This document shows, piece by piece, positions 52,273-60,635 of a DNA stretch of 64,000 nucleotides. The notes below the pieces were generated by a model, which saw only the letters and a list, made by a program, of their open reading frames with translations, did no database searches and was not told the origin of the DNA. The stretch comes from Treponema_C sp050937815 (GTDB lineage: Bacteria; Spirochaetota; Spirochaetia; Treponematales; Treponemataceae), in NCBI RefSeq assembly GCF_050937815.1, contig NZ_JACDIJ010000001.1, positions 186,001-250,000 of the forward strand. The letters run 5' to 3'. Both the position numbers and the translations under genes were made by a program. The stretch's first letter is position 1; each line of letters begins with the position of its first letter.

Positions 52273-54365
52273 TGTGTATAGAAGAACTTAAACGGGAATT
52301 AAATGCAGAACAATTAAAAGCCGTGCAAAAAACCGAAGGCGCTCTTTTAATTATTGCGGGAGCCGGAAGCGGTAAAACACGGGTTATCACATACCGCATA
52401 GCATGGATGCTTGAACAGGGGATTCCGCAAAGTCAAATACTGGCGCTCACTTTTACAAATAAAGCGGCAAAGGAAATGTCTGAGCGCATAAAAAAACAAA
52501 CGGGGAAAAAACTGCAAAATCTTACGATTTCCACCTTTCATGCTTTCGGGGTGCGTATTTTGCGAAACGATATAGCCAGTTTAGGCTGGCGGGATAACTT
52601 TTCAATTTATGACGAAACGGATAAAACCCAGCTTATAAAAGAAACCGGCCGTGAACTCGGCTTTAGCGCCGATGCCTTGGACGCCTATAAAATCGGTACT
52701 CTTTTTTCAAACATAAAAACCGGCCGCTATACTTGGCAAAGTGCAAACGATATGTACCGTCCCCTGTATGAAGAATATCAAAAAGGCTTAAAATTGTACA
52801 ATGCGGTTGATTTTGACGATTTGATTGTTTTGCCTATAAAACTTTTTAAAGAATATCCGGAGGTATTAAAGCGCTACCGCCAGCGCTATAAATACATTAT
52901 GGTGGATGAATTCCAGGATACATCGTTTCAACAATACAGTCTTATGCATTTGATTGCCGATCGGAATATTGCGGTTGTAGGAGATGACGACCAGTCGATA
53001 TACAGTTGGCGCGGAGCAAACTACGAAAATATACGGATGTTCGAAAAAGATTTTCCGCATGTAGAAGAGATACGCTTAGAGCAAAATTATCGATCGACGG
53101 AAACGATTTTGGCAGCCGCAAACGGCGTTATATCGCATAATACAAACCGCAAAGATAAAGAACTGTGGTCGGGAAACGGAAGCGGAAAACCCATAGAAAT
53201 GTATATGCCTGAAAATGAAGCGGCGGAAGCCGATTTTATAGTTGAAAGTATACAAGGTTTACGCAGCGGCGAAAGGCGCAACTACGGGGATTTCGGCGTT
53301 TTAATGCGTGCAAATACCCAAAGCCGTGCTTTGGAAGAAGCGTTTTTAGCCTCCGGTATTCCCTATACGATGAGCGGCGGTACAAGTTTTTTTCAACGTA
53401 AAGAAATTAAAGATATTATAAGTTATCTGCGCGTGTGCACGAATCACTACGACGATATAAATCTTTTACGCATCATCAATACGCCCAGACGCGGCATAGG
53501 CCGTAAAACGATAGAAAAATTAAACGCAGCGGCGGGAACCGGCGGTTCTCTATGGGAAGCGATTGAACATCTTATCGCACAAAATACCGAACAAAAAACG
53601 GGGACAGCCGAAGAAAAAAAACCGACGCTTTTCGGCGAAGAAACGTCCCGTGAAAAAAAAGAAAAAGATCGGGGTATCGGCGCGCTCGAAGAATTTTATG
53701 ATTTTATCGTAAACCAAAGAAGCGTTCTTTTAAGCGGCGGCGGTTCTCTTTCAAAAAAAGTACGCACCTTTGTGGAAAATCTGGATTATTGGAGCTATTT
53801 GGTAAGCGAATATCCCAAAAACGAAAAAGCGGCGCGCTATAAATTTTTAAACATCGAATACCTTATCAATTCGATCGAAACATGGGAAAACAACCCGGAT
53901 AATGCGGACAGAAGCTTATACAGCTGGCTAAACCGCATTACCCTTTTATCGCGCGACGATGCCGAAGAAGAATCTTTATTGGGGAAAGTTAATTTGATGA
54001 CCATCCATGCTTCAAAAGGCTTGGAATTCCCTGTGGTGTTTATTGCAGGCTGTGAAAACGGCCTTATTCCCCACGCACGCAGTCTTGAAGACGGTGAAGG
54101 CGGTATAGAAGAAGAACGCCGCTTGTTTTATGTTGCCATTACCCGCGCCCAAGACAAACTATTTATTTCAGCCTGTAAAAAAAGGCGCAAACTTCAATCA
54201 GTAGTCGAATGCGAACCTTCTCCGTTTTTGGATGAGATTCCCCGTAATTTAATCGAGTACCATGAACCTCCGGCAGAATTAAGCGACGAACAGGCAGACG
54301 CTTTTTTTTCAAACATAAAACGCGGTTTCGGCGCCCGGCACTCGACGGATGGCACGGCGCAATAG
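52272..54365 (+). CDS. pcrA: ATP-dependent DNA helicase (UvrD/PcrA/Rep family)
   Basis: The 697-residue SF1A helicase has all motifs: LNAEQLKAVQKTEGALLIIAGAGSGKTRVITYRIAW (Q motif and I), ILALTFTNKAAKEMSERI (Ia), TISTFHAFGVRILR, YIMVDEFQDTSFQQY (II), VVGDDDQSIYSWRGA (III), RLEQNYRST (IV), VNLMTIHASKGLEFPVVFIAGCENGLIPH (V) and EERRLFYVAITRAQDKL (VI). It unwinds DNA in repair and replication restart. The frame extends 79 codons upstream over the promoter, but homologous sequence begins only at MCIEELKRELNAEQ, so I start at 52272. PcrA versus UvrD or Rep cannot be separated by eye. Confidence 0.93.
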   Translation: MCIEELKRELNAEQLKAVQKTEGALLIIAGAGSGKTRVITYRIAWMLEQGIPQSQILALTFTNKAAKEMSERIKKQTGKKLQNLTISTFHAFGVRILRNDIASLGWRDNFSIYDETDKTQLIKETGRELGFSADALDAYKIGTLFSNIKTGRYTWQSANDMYRPLYEEYQKGLKLYNAVDFDDLIVLPIKLFKEYPEVLKRYRQRYKYIMVDEFQDTSFQQYSLMHLIADRNIAVVGDDDQSIYSWRGANYENIRMFEKDFPHVEEIRLEQNYRSTETILAAANGVISHNTNRKDKELWSGNGSGKPIEMYMPENEAAEADFIVESIQGLRSGERRNYGDFGVLMRANTQSRALEEAFLASGIPYTMSGGTSFFQRKEIKDIISYLRVCTNHYDDINLLRIINTPRRGIGRKTIEKLNAAAGTGGSLWEAIEHLIAQNTEQKTGTAEEKKPTLFGEETSREKKEKDRGIGALEEFYDFIVNQRSVLLSGGGSLSKKVRTFVENLDYWSYLVSEYPKNEKAARYKFLNIEYLINSIETWENNPDNADRSLYSWLNRITLLSRDDAEEESLLGKVNLMTIHASKGLEFPVVFIAGCENGLIPHARSLEDGEGGIEEERRLFYVAITRAQDKLFISACKKRRKLQSVVECEPSPFLDEIPRNLIEYHEPPAELSDEQADAFFSNIKRGFGARHSTDGTAQ

Positions 54366-54409
54366 TTCCTGCCGATTGTACCGCACTTATTTAAAAGCGG
54401 ACAGCCCAT

Positions 54410-54439
54410 TTGACAAAAAACCTCTTTTTGTGTTATAGT
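54410..54439 (+). promoter_or_regulatory. sigma70 promoter of the flavoprotein gene
   Basis: TTGACA (54410-54415), 18 bases, TATAGT (54434-54439). The predicted start of transcription is near 54446, inside the first copy of the twin palindrome. Unlike many genes here this one has a long leader (about 80 bases) and a good Shine-Dalgarno. Confidence 0.6.
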
Positions 54440-54441
54440 TG

Positions 54442-54474
54442 TGTAAATATTTATCTATATGTAAATATTTATCT
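54442..54474 (+). repeat. two 15-base direct repeats with palindromic cores
   Basis: TGTAAATATTTATCT occurs at 54442-54456 and again at 54460-54474 with a 3-base spacer (18-base period). Each holds the perfect palindrome TAAATATTTA. They overlap the predicted +1, so they look like an operator pair. Confidence 0.6.
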
Positions 54475-54481
54475 TTAACTG

Positions 54482-54500
54482 ATACCGCCCTATGCGGTAT
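54482..54500 (+). promoter_or_regulatory. leader hairpin before the flavoprotein gene
   Basis: ATACCGC (54482-54488) pairs perfectly with GCGGTAT (54494-54500) around a 5-base loop. It sits 12 bases before the GGAGGA ribosome-binding site and may protect the mRNA or tune translation. No T-run follows, so it is not a terminator. Confidence 0.45.
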
Positions 54501-54524
54501 GAATAAATTATGGAGGAACACAGT

Positions 54525-56444
54525 ATGAGTTCTTTAAGAAAAGTACTGACGGTTTTGTTTGCCGCAGTACTTTGTATTTCTTTTATTGCCTGCGGCGGAC
54601 AAAAAGAAAGCGCTAAACCCGCCGTCCGCGCCGTAACCGAAATGAAAGCCGGTACTTACACCGAAACGGTAACGGGTATGCACGAAGGTTTGGTAGTTGA
54701 AGTAAAACTTGCCAAAAACAAAATTGAAGCCGTAAACGTTAAGGCACACAAGGAAACACCCGGTATCTCCGATGCGGCCATCAATACGATTCCTGCTGAA
54801 ATCATCAAACAGCAAAGTCTTTCGGTAGACACCGTTTCCGGCGCTACGATGACCAGCAAGGGAATTTTAAGTGCGGTTGAAGCGGCGATTCAAAAAGCCG
54901 GCGGAAACCCTGCCGAGTTTAAAACCGGTGCAAGCGGCGCCGCTGCAGCCGAAAGCAAAAATTACGGCAGCACTCCGCCTAAAAAATGGGACGAAACCCA
55001 CGAAATCATCGTCGTAGGCGGCGGTTTTGCAGGTCTTGCAGCGGCACACAGTGCCAAAACAAACGGTGCAAAAGACGTTGTGCTTATCGAAAAAATGCCC
55101 TTTGTCGGCGGTAACTCTCAAATTAACGGCGGTGTTTATGCCGCTTATACGAGCAAAATTGCCGCTCAATTCCAAAAAGAGCTGAATCTTCCCCCCGACA
55201 CCGCCGAAAAGCACATTGCCGACACCCTTAAGGGCGGCGACAATATGGGCGATGAAGCGCTTGTAAAAAACATGGTATACGGTTCGCCCTTCTATCTGGA
55301 CATGCTTTTGGACAACGGTTTACAAGTTCGTAAAACCTTAACCCGTCCGGGCGGACATTACGGTTACAGAACCTACACAACCATCAGCGGTCAAGGTTCC
55401 GACATCGTACAGGTTCAAAAGAAAATGGTTGAAAAAGCCGGCGTTCCCATTATGACAAATACCAAAATGGTAACCATTTACCGCGAACATCCCCTTTCGG
55501 GAAAAGTGTTGGGTATCGGCGTTGAAACCAAAAACGGTTTTAAAACCATGAAAGCTACCAAGGCTGTTATTCTTGCAAGCGGCGGTTTTGCAGGAGATGT
55601 TCCCATGAGATCCCGCTATGTTCCCATGCTGACAAAAGAATTGCCCACTACCAACCACGTAGGTGCAACCGGTGAAGGTATTGTTCAAGCACAAGCCATC
55701 GGTGCGGCAACGCTTCATATGTCCTACATCCAGCTGTATCCGTTTGCAAACCCGAACGGGGGCGTTTTGGACGCATATGCGGTTATCCCCTTTTCCGGCC
55801 CCAGCTCCGGCGTTGTCTATGTAGACTACAAGGGTGAACGCTACGTAAACGAAGGCGAGCGCCGCGACGTATGTTCGAATGCAGCTAAAAACTCAGGCGG
55901 TTTCCCCACCTTCTGTATTATGAACGAAGAAATCGTTAAAAAAGGCGGATTCGTAACCCCGGCCCAACTTCAAGGCGGTATGGAAGCGGACAGAATTTTC
56001 AAAGCCGATACGCTTGAAGCTTTAGCTGCCGAAATCAACAAGCGCACCTACGAAGGACAAAAGGTATCCATGTCCGGTGCAAATCTTGTTGCAACCATCA
56101 AAAAGCATAACGGTTACGTAAAAGCCGGCGCCGACCCCGATTTCGGTAAGCGCGTCGACAAGGGTATTATGATGACCATCGAAAGCGGCCCCTACTATGC
56201 AATTCCGCAGTGGCCTTCCGTTCACCACACGATGGGCGGTTTGAACATCACTCCCAACACCGAAGTCCGCGATATTTACGGAAACGTAATTCCCGGTCTT
56301 TTTGCTGCAGGTGAAATCACCGGCGGTATCCACGGTACCAACCGCTTAGGATCCAACGCCGTTGCCGACTGCTGTGCAAACGGTTATATTGCCGGTCAAT
56401 ATGCCGCAACGGGAACCCTGCCCGACTTTATTAGGGGTAAATAA
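54525..56444 (+). CDS. exported flavoprotein reductase (fumarate/urocanate reductase-like lipoprotein)
   Basis: The 639-residue protein starts at the ATG after GGAGGA. A lipoprotein signal (SFIAC, Cys23) predicts membrane anchoring outside the cytoplasm. An FMN-binding domain (about 40-125) has the flavinylation motif DTVSGAT (102-108), so FMN should be linked to T108 by ApbE. The FAD domain starts IIVVGGGFAGLAAAH (161-175), with GYRTYTTISGQGSDIV, CILASGGFAGD-type VILASGGFAGD, a catalytic-arginine region YVNEGERRD and the C-terminal HHTMGGL plus GLFAAGEITGGIHGTNRLGSNAVADC. It probably uses fumarate, urocanate or a related enoate as electron acceptor; the substrate cannot be fixed. Long ordered 3' hairpins follow. 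Confidence 0.87.
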   Translation: MSSLRKVLTVLFAAVLCISFIACGGQKESAKPAVRAVTEMKAGTYTETVTGMHEGLVVEVKLAKNKIEAVNVKAHKETPGISDAAINTIPAEIIKQQSLSVDTVSGATMTSKGILSAVEAAIQKAGGNPAEFKTGASGAAAAESKNYGSTPPKKWDETHEIIVVGGGFAGLAAAHSAKTNGAKDVVLIEKMPFVGGNSQINGGVYAAYTSKIAAQFQKELNLPPDTAEKHIADTLKGGDNMGDEALVKNMVYGSPFYLDMLLDNGLQVRKTLTRPGGHYGYRTYTTISGQGSDIVQVQKKMVEKAGVPIMTNTKMVTIYREHPLSGKVLGIGVETKNGFKTMKATKAVILASGGFAGDVPMRSRYVPMLTKELPTTNHVGATGEGIVQAQAIGAATLHMSYIQLYPFANPNGGVLDAYAVIPFSGPSSGVVYVDYKGERYVNEGERRDVCSNAAKNSGGFPTFCIMNEEIVKKGGFVTPAQLQGGMEADRIFKADTLEALAAEINKRTYEGQKVSMSGANLVATIKKHNGYVKAGADPDFGKRVDKGIMMTIESGPYYAIPQWPSVHHTMGGLNITPNTEVRDIYGNVIPGLFAAGEITGGIHGTNRLGSNAVADCCANGYIAGQYAATGTLPDFIRGK

Positions 56445-56447
56445 GGA

Positions 56448-56475
56448 TTTTTCAAAAGTCACTTTTTTTGAAAAA
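56448..56475 (+). repeat. inverted repeat (10-base perfect stem)
   Basis: TTTTTCAAAA (56448-56457) pairs with TTTTGAAAAA (56466-56475) around an 8-base loop, immediately after the flavoprotein stop. First of three hairpins. Confidence 0.55.
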
Positions 56476-56482
56476 CTCAGTG

Positions 56483-56522
56483 TCTTAAAACCGGTTTTTA
56501 TTCTAAAATCCGATTTTTAAGA
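56483..56522 (+). repeat. inverted repeat (about 18-base imperfect stem)
   Basis: TCTTAAAA (56483-56490) pairs with TTTTAAGA (56515-56522); inside it CGG/CCG and TTTTA/TAAAA pairs continue the stem to a small loop. No T-run follows. Second of three hairpins. Confidence 0.5.
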
Positions 56523-56533
56523 TACCAAAACGA

Positions 56534-56570
56534 GGGCTGCCTAAACCGAAAGGTTCGGGCGGCCTTTTTT
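56534..56570 (+). terminator. rho-independent terminator of the flavoprotein gene
   Basis: GGCTGCC (56535-56541) pairs with GGCGGCC (56558-56564, one G-T pair), continued by AACC/GGTT and closed by a GAAA tetraloop. Six T follow (56565-56570). Confidence 0.85.
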
Positions 56571-56653
56571 ATGTAAAAATAAAAACCGGATATTTATACC
56601 TTTGTAAATTTTTTTTTATATTTACAACATATTTAAACACACTTTAATTTCTC

Positions 56654-56689
56654 TTGTTTTTTTTCCAAAAAAAGGTTATAATACAAATA
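56654..56689 (+). promoter_or_regulatory. sigma70 promoter predicting a leaderless msrAB transcript
   Basis: TTGTTT (56654-56659), 17 bases, a perfect TATAAT (56677-56682), then 6 bases to the ATG at 56689. No Shine-Dalgarno is present. Confidence 0.65.
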
Positions 56690-57753
56690 TGAAACAATTA
56701 CAAATTATAAAAAACATTGCATGTGTTTTATTCACACTGACTTTGTTAAGCTGTACAAAGATGTCCGCCCAAACCGGTTCCGCGGCATCCAAGGAGTTCA
56801 AAATGACGGAAAACACAAGAGAAATATATCTTGCAGGCGGCTGCTTTTGGGGCGTCGAAGGATATTTCCGCCGCCTTCCGGGAGTTAAAGCTACCGAAAC
56901 GGGATATGCAAACGGCAAAACCGATAAAACAAGTTACCGGCAAATAGCGGTAACCGACCACTCCGAAACGGTTCATATCGTATACGATTTTTCAATTATA
57001 AGTTTGGAAGAATTGCTTGCTCATTTTTTCAGAATCATCGAGCCCACCTCTGTCAATAAACAGGGGAACGATGTCGGCCGCCAATACCGCACGGGCGTTT
57101 ATTATACCGACGAAACGGATGCCCCGCGTATTAAAGCTTTTTTCGACTTTATGCAAAAAAAGTATACGGAGCCGATCGCCGTCGAAACCGAAAAACTTGC
57201 ACACTTTGTAAAAGCCGAAGAATACCATCAGGATTACTTGGAAAAAAATCCTCAAGGCTATTGTCACATCGATTTGAATTTGGCGTCAAAGCCGCTCTAT
57301 GATGAAAAAAGTTTTAAAGTTCCCTCAGACGCGGTTTTAAAAAATAAACTGACGGCCATCCAATACGAGGTTACGCAAAAAAAGGCAACCGAGCGCCCCT
57401 ATACGAGCGAATACGACCAATTCGACGAACCGGGTATCTATGTGGATATTGTAACGGGGAAACCCCTCTTTTCGTCAAGCGACAAATACGATGCGCTCTG
57501 CGGATGGCCGAGTTTTACAAAGCCCATAACGACATCGGCCCTCGATTACGAAAGGGATACCAGCCACGGCATGGTACGAACCGAAGTACTGTCAAAAACG
57601 GGCGGTACACATTTGGGGCATGTTTTTCCCGACGGACCGAAAAAAGACGGCGGTTTACGCTATTGTATAAACGGCGCTTCTTTAAGGTTTATTCCGTATA
57701 AGGATATGGAAAAAGAAGGTTACGGCGATTATATGGTGTATGTTCGGCAATAA
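56689..57753 (+). CDS. msrAB: bifunctional methionine sulfoxide reductase MsrA-MsrB lipoprotein
   Basis: The 354-residue fusion reduces both stereoisomers of methionine sulfoxide. A lipoprotein signal (TLTLLSC, Cys22) predicts extracytoplasmic location. MsrA follows with GGCFWGVEGYF (catalytic C52), GYANGKT, IEPTSVNKQGNDVGRQYRTGVYY and EEYHQDYLEKNP. MsrB comes next with YDALCGWPSFTKP, SKTGGTHLGHVFPDGP and the catalytic Cys in LRYCINGASLRF (about C326). The usual zinc CxxC pairs of MsrB appear absent (SSSDKYDALC instead of a CxxC start). An exported thioredoxin-like partner would be needed; none is encoded next to it. Confidence 0.94.
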   Translation: MKQLQIIKNIACVLFTLTLLSCTKMSAQTGSAASKEFKMTENTREIYLAGGCFWGVEGYFRRLPGVKATETGYANGKTDKTSYRQIAVTDHSETVHIVYDFSIISLEELLAHFFRIIEPTSVNKQGNDVGRQYRTGVYYTDETDAPRIKAFFDFMQKKYTEPIAVETEKLAHFVKAEEYHQDYLEKNPQGYCHIDLNLASKPLYDEKSFKVPSDAVLKNKLTAIQYEVTQKKATERPYTSEYDQFDEPGIYVDIVTGKPLFSSSDKYDALCGWPSFTKPITTSALDYERDTSHGMVRTEVLSKTGGTHLGHVFPDGPKKDGGLRYCINGASLRFIPYKDMEKEGYGDYMVYVRQ

Positions 57754-57801
57754 AAAAAGGGGCGCAACGAATGTAAGCATTGCATCGCGCCCCGACTTTT
57801 T
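57752..57801. terminator. bidirectional rho-independent terminator
   Basis: GGGGCGC (57759-57765) pairs with GCGCCCC (57787-57793), with an inner AATG/CATT pair. An A-run lies on the left and a T-run (57797-57801) on the right, so it can stop both msrAB and the convergent glycosyltransferase. Confidence 0.85.
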
Positions 57802-57822
57802 CCTCAAAACCGCATCGCCGAA

Positions 57823-58959
57823 TCAGCTAAAGTCGCGGTTATACAATTTGTCCGCAACAAGCGTGATGTCGGTTGATAAGGGCAAAGAGCCGAGTTTTTG
57901 TTTAACGGCATTCAAATAGGAGTCATCTTCAAAAAGGCGGCATACCGTATCGCAAATTTCTTTAGGATCCCGTATATATCGGGCAACCTTATTGCGAACG
58001 GCAAATTGCATATTGCCCAATTCCTGCCCGTGTATATACGACGAAATAATAACGGGTTTGCGCGAAACAAGCACTTCCATTAATGAAGATGTTCCGGCCT
58101 TTGTAACCGCACAATCGCACACTTTTACCATTTCATCCATATACGAAATAAAGCCCATCGGGCGCAAATCTATGCCGGGGTACAATTGCGCCGTTATATC
58201 CAACACTTTTTTTGCCGCCTTATCTTTACCGCATACGACTAAAATCGTAAAGGAAACTTTTCGGCGCACAAAATGCTGCACGATACGAACCGCATTGGGC
58301 AGTCCCTCTCCCCCGCCTGCTAAAAGTATAACCTTTTTATCTGCCGGTATTCCGTGTTTGCGGCGAAGTTCAATTACATCGCTTTTTGAAAGCGGCGTTA
58401 AAAATTTCGGATTAAGTAAAAAGGGAACGACGCTTACATTTTTTTCGGGAACGCCGCAGTCCTTTACCGCCTGTTCTTTTGCAATATCGGAAAAAACAAA
58501 ATATTTTACATTTTTTTCATAAAACCATGCCCGCGGCAAACTAAAAGGATCGGTTACTATAACGGTTAAAGAGATTTTACCCCCAAGACGCCGTATGGCG
58601 CTTACGACAGCAGGGGTTAAACCGAAGTGAAAACATACGACATCCGTAGCTTGAGCTTTTTTTATAAGCCTCTTTAAATACCATGCGGTATGAGGGGCTA
58701 AAAGCATATTGACAAATTTCTGAAACCATGTATGCATTCCCAAATCATAGGTTAATATCCATATACCCGGCACATAATTACAAGCAAAGCGATAACATGT
58801 TTCAAAAACAAAGCGTGCAAAATGATTTTTAGAATCAACTCCGTTCAACACTTCTACGGAAGCGTCGGGATGAGTTTGTTCCATAGCATATTTTAATACA
58901 TTTGCAGGGGCTTTATGTCCCCCGCCGGTGTTTAAGTATAAGCATACAAATTTTCGCAT
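57823..58959 (-). CDS. diacylglycerol glycosyltransferase (MGDG synthase-like, GT28)
   Basis: The 378-residue protein has the MGDG-synthase N-terminal domain (FVCLYLNTGGGHKAPANVLKYAME, with the GGGH lipid-side motif). A GT-B C-terminal domain follows with VIVTDPFSLPRAWFYEKNVKYFVFSDIAKEQAVKDCGV, ILLAGGGEGLPNAVRIV and DCAVTKAGTSSLMEVLVSRKPVII. It should add galactose or glucose to diacylglycerol, making the glycolipids known from treponemes. A leaderless promoter precedes it. The sugar donor cannot be told. Confidence 0.85.
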   Translation of the reverse strand: MRKFVCLYLNTGGGHKAPANVLKYAMEQTHPDASVEVLNGVDSKNHFARFVFETCYRFACNYVPGIWILTYDLGMHTWFQKFVNMLLAPHTAWYLKRLIKKAQATDVVCFHFGLTPAVVSAIRRLGGKISLTVIVTDPFSLPRAWFYEKNVKYFVFSDIAKEQAVKDCGVPEKNVSVVPFLLNPKFLTPLSKSDVIELRRKHGIPADKKVILLAGGGEGLPNAVRIVQHFVRRKVSFTILVVCGKDKAAKKVLDITAQLYPGIDLRPMGFISYMDEMVKVCDCAVTKAGTSSLMEVLVSRKPVIISSYIHGQELGNMQFAVRNKVARYIRDPKEICDTVCRLFEDDSYLNAVKQKLGSLPLSTDITLVADKLYNRDFS

Positions 58960-58994
58960 ACGTATATTCTATAGAGAACCGATACTCCTGTCAA
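58960..58994 (-). promoter_or_regulatory. strong sigma70 promoter predicting a leaderless glycosyltransferase transcript
   Basis: On the - strand TTGACA (58989-58994), 17 bases, TAGAAT (58966-58971), then 6 bases to the ATG at 58959. No Shine-Dalgarno is present. Confidence 0.65.
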
Positions 58995-59036
58995 TGTATG
59001 TAAAATCGGCAAAAAACGCTTAAAATATTACATAGA

Positions 59037-60515
59037 TTAAAGATTCAAATCGCTTTCATCAATCCATGTTATTGCATCCCATATGTGCCGGCCGTTATTT
59101 TTTTGTTTTTTTCCGGGGGTGCTTCTTCCGTTTAAAATATACGCTATAAGACGTTTACGTAATTCGGCGGCAATATCGGGGTGTTCTTTTATAATATTGA
59201 TTTTTTCGCCTATATCGTTTTGCAAATCATAAAGCTGAAATCTGGGGGAAGTTTTATCTTCTTTTCCGGGCTGCGGATACGACCAGCCGCCGGATCCGGG
59301 ACACATTTCCAGCTTCCACCTTCCCTGTCTTAAGGATAAAGAACCGTCTATGCTTTGATGAACCGTATCCGTCCGCACTTCGGCACGTTCTTCTTTCCAC
59401 AATGCATAATTGCTTACACTGTCCTCACCTTCATTATCCTTTAATGTAATTCCCAATATATCGGCAATGGTTGCCATAAGATCCGACAAACAAACAAGGG
59501 CATCGGAAATCCTATTTCCCCGTATGCAGGCAGGCCAGCGGACAATACAGGGCACGCGATGACCTCCCTCATAAATGTCGGCCTTTGTTCCTCTAAAAAC
59601 ATAACTGGGATTATGACCTTTTTGTGCCAATTCTTCATAATCGGCCATAGGCGAACAACCGTTATCGGAAGTAAAAATAAGAATCGTGTTTTCCGACAAA
59701 TCGTATTTTTTCAACTGCGCTTGTACACGGCCTACCACATCGTCGCAGTGCAGTACAAAATCGCCGTATTCGTTTGTTCCCGATTTACCTTGAAATTGTT
59801 TTGCAGGCAAAATGGGAGTATGCGGGGCAGGAAGCGGAAAATAAATAAAAAACGGAGAATCTTTGTATTCCCGTATTTTTTCACACACTTTATCGGTAAG
59901 TTCATCCAAAACGTTTTCATGAACAAAGCCGGGTGCAGTAGGACCTCTTCGCCAGAATTTTTTTCCGCCGCTTTGCGTTACCGTATCCGGTATTGCCGTA
60001 AACCGGTCGTTTTCAATATATACATAGGGAGGCATATCCAAAGAACCGCTGATACCGAAAAAATATTCAAATCCGTATGCTGTCGGCGATTGTTTGATCG
60101 TTCCGCAATAGTCTATGCCGTCGCATGCGGCAAAATCTTCCCGCTCAAAAAATTCGGGGGTTTTCGGAAAATCCATGCCAAGGTGCCATTTGCCTATCAT
60201 ACAGGTTTTATAACCCTGAGCTTTGAGCAAATCCGCCACTGTTGTCCTGTTTTTTTCGATAATGGGGGCCGAATATCCGCCGACAACATAGGACTTAAGC
60301 ACGGAGCGCCAACTGTACCGGCCGGTTAAAACGGAATATCTGGAAGGCGTACACACGGCGGAAGCCGCATGTGCATCCGTAAAACGGATTCCTTCTGCAC
60401 ACATGTTGTCCAAATGAGGCGTACAAAACGGACAATCGGGATTATAGGCCGAAACATCTCCGTACCCCATATCATCCGCTAAAATATATATAATATTCGG
60501 TTTTTGCTCGTTCAT
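59037..60515 (-). CDS. formylglycine-type sulfatase, predicted cytoplasmic
   Basis: The 492-residue enzyme hydrolyses sulfate esters. It has NIIYILADDMGYGD (metal-binding D14, D15), AVCTPSRYSVLTGRYSWR with the Cys (C55) that is converted to formylglycine, MIGKWHLGMDF, HTPILPAKQF, IFTSDNGCSP and GTKADIYEGGHRVPCIVRWPACI. There is no signal peptide, so it would act on imported sugars. It lies after the carbohydrate ABC transporter genes on the same strand, separated by a terminator-like hairpin. The Cys-type site needs an FGE or anSME maturase, not seen in this window. Substrate may be a sulfated host glycan fragment; this is inference. Confidence 0.9.
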   Translation of the reverse strand: MNEQKPNIIYILADDMGYGDVSAYNPDCPFCTPHLDNMCAEGIRFTDAHAASAVCTPSRYSVLTGRYSWRSVLKSYVVGGYSAPIIEKNRTTVADLLKAQGYKTCMIGKWHLGMDFPKTPEFFEREDFAACDGIDYCGTIKQSPTAYGFEYFFGISGSLDMPPYVYIENDRFTAIPDTVTQSGGKKFWRRGPTAPGFVHENVLDELTDKVCEKIREYKDSPFFIYFPLPAPHTPILPAKQFQGKSGTNEYGDFVLHCDDVVGRVQAQLKKYDLSENTILIFTSDNGCSPMADYEELAQKGHNPSYVFRGTKADIYEGGHRVPCIVRWPACIRGNRISDALVCLSDLMATIADILGITLKDNEGEDSVSNYALWKEERAEVRTDTVHQSIDGSLSLRQGRWKLEMCPGSGGWSYPQPGKEDKTSPRFQLYDLQNDIGEKINIIKEHPDIAAELRKRLIAYILNGRSTPGKKQKNNGRHIWDAITWIDESDLNL

Positions 60516-60537
60516 ATAATACCGGTTCCGTATACCT

Positions 60538-60613
60538 AAAAAAAGAACGGCCGGGCTTTGTAAAAACAGGTTTATTCAAAAATTCCGCACCTTTTCAGAC
60601 AAACCCGGCGTTC
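60538..60613 (-). terminator. terminator or attenuator between binding-protein and sulfatase genes
   Basis: On the - strand GAACGCCGGGTTTGT (60613-60599) pairs with ACAAAGCCCGGCCGTTC (60561-60545) with two bulges, a large loop, and then TTTTTTT. A strong stem-T-run inside an apparent operon suggests reduced sulfatase expression. Confidence 0.75.
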
Positions 60614-60635
60614 CTCTTATATTTTTTTTATGCTG

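Noticed and set aside
59559..60329. 256-codon ORF on the + strand inside the sulfatase gene
   Set aside because: Antisense to a clear sulfatase with all motifs; no start signal and a composition typical for a complementary frame.
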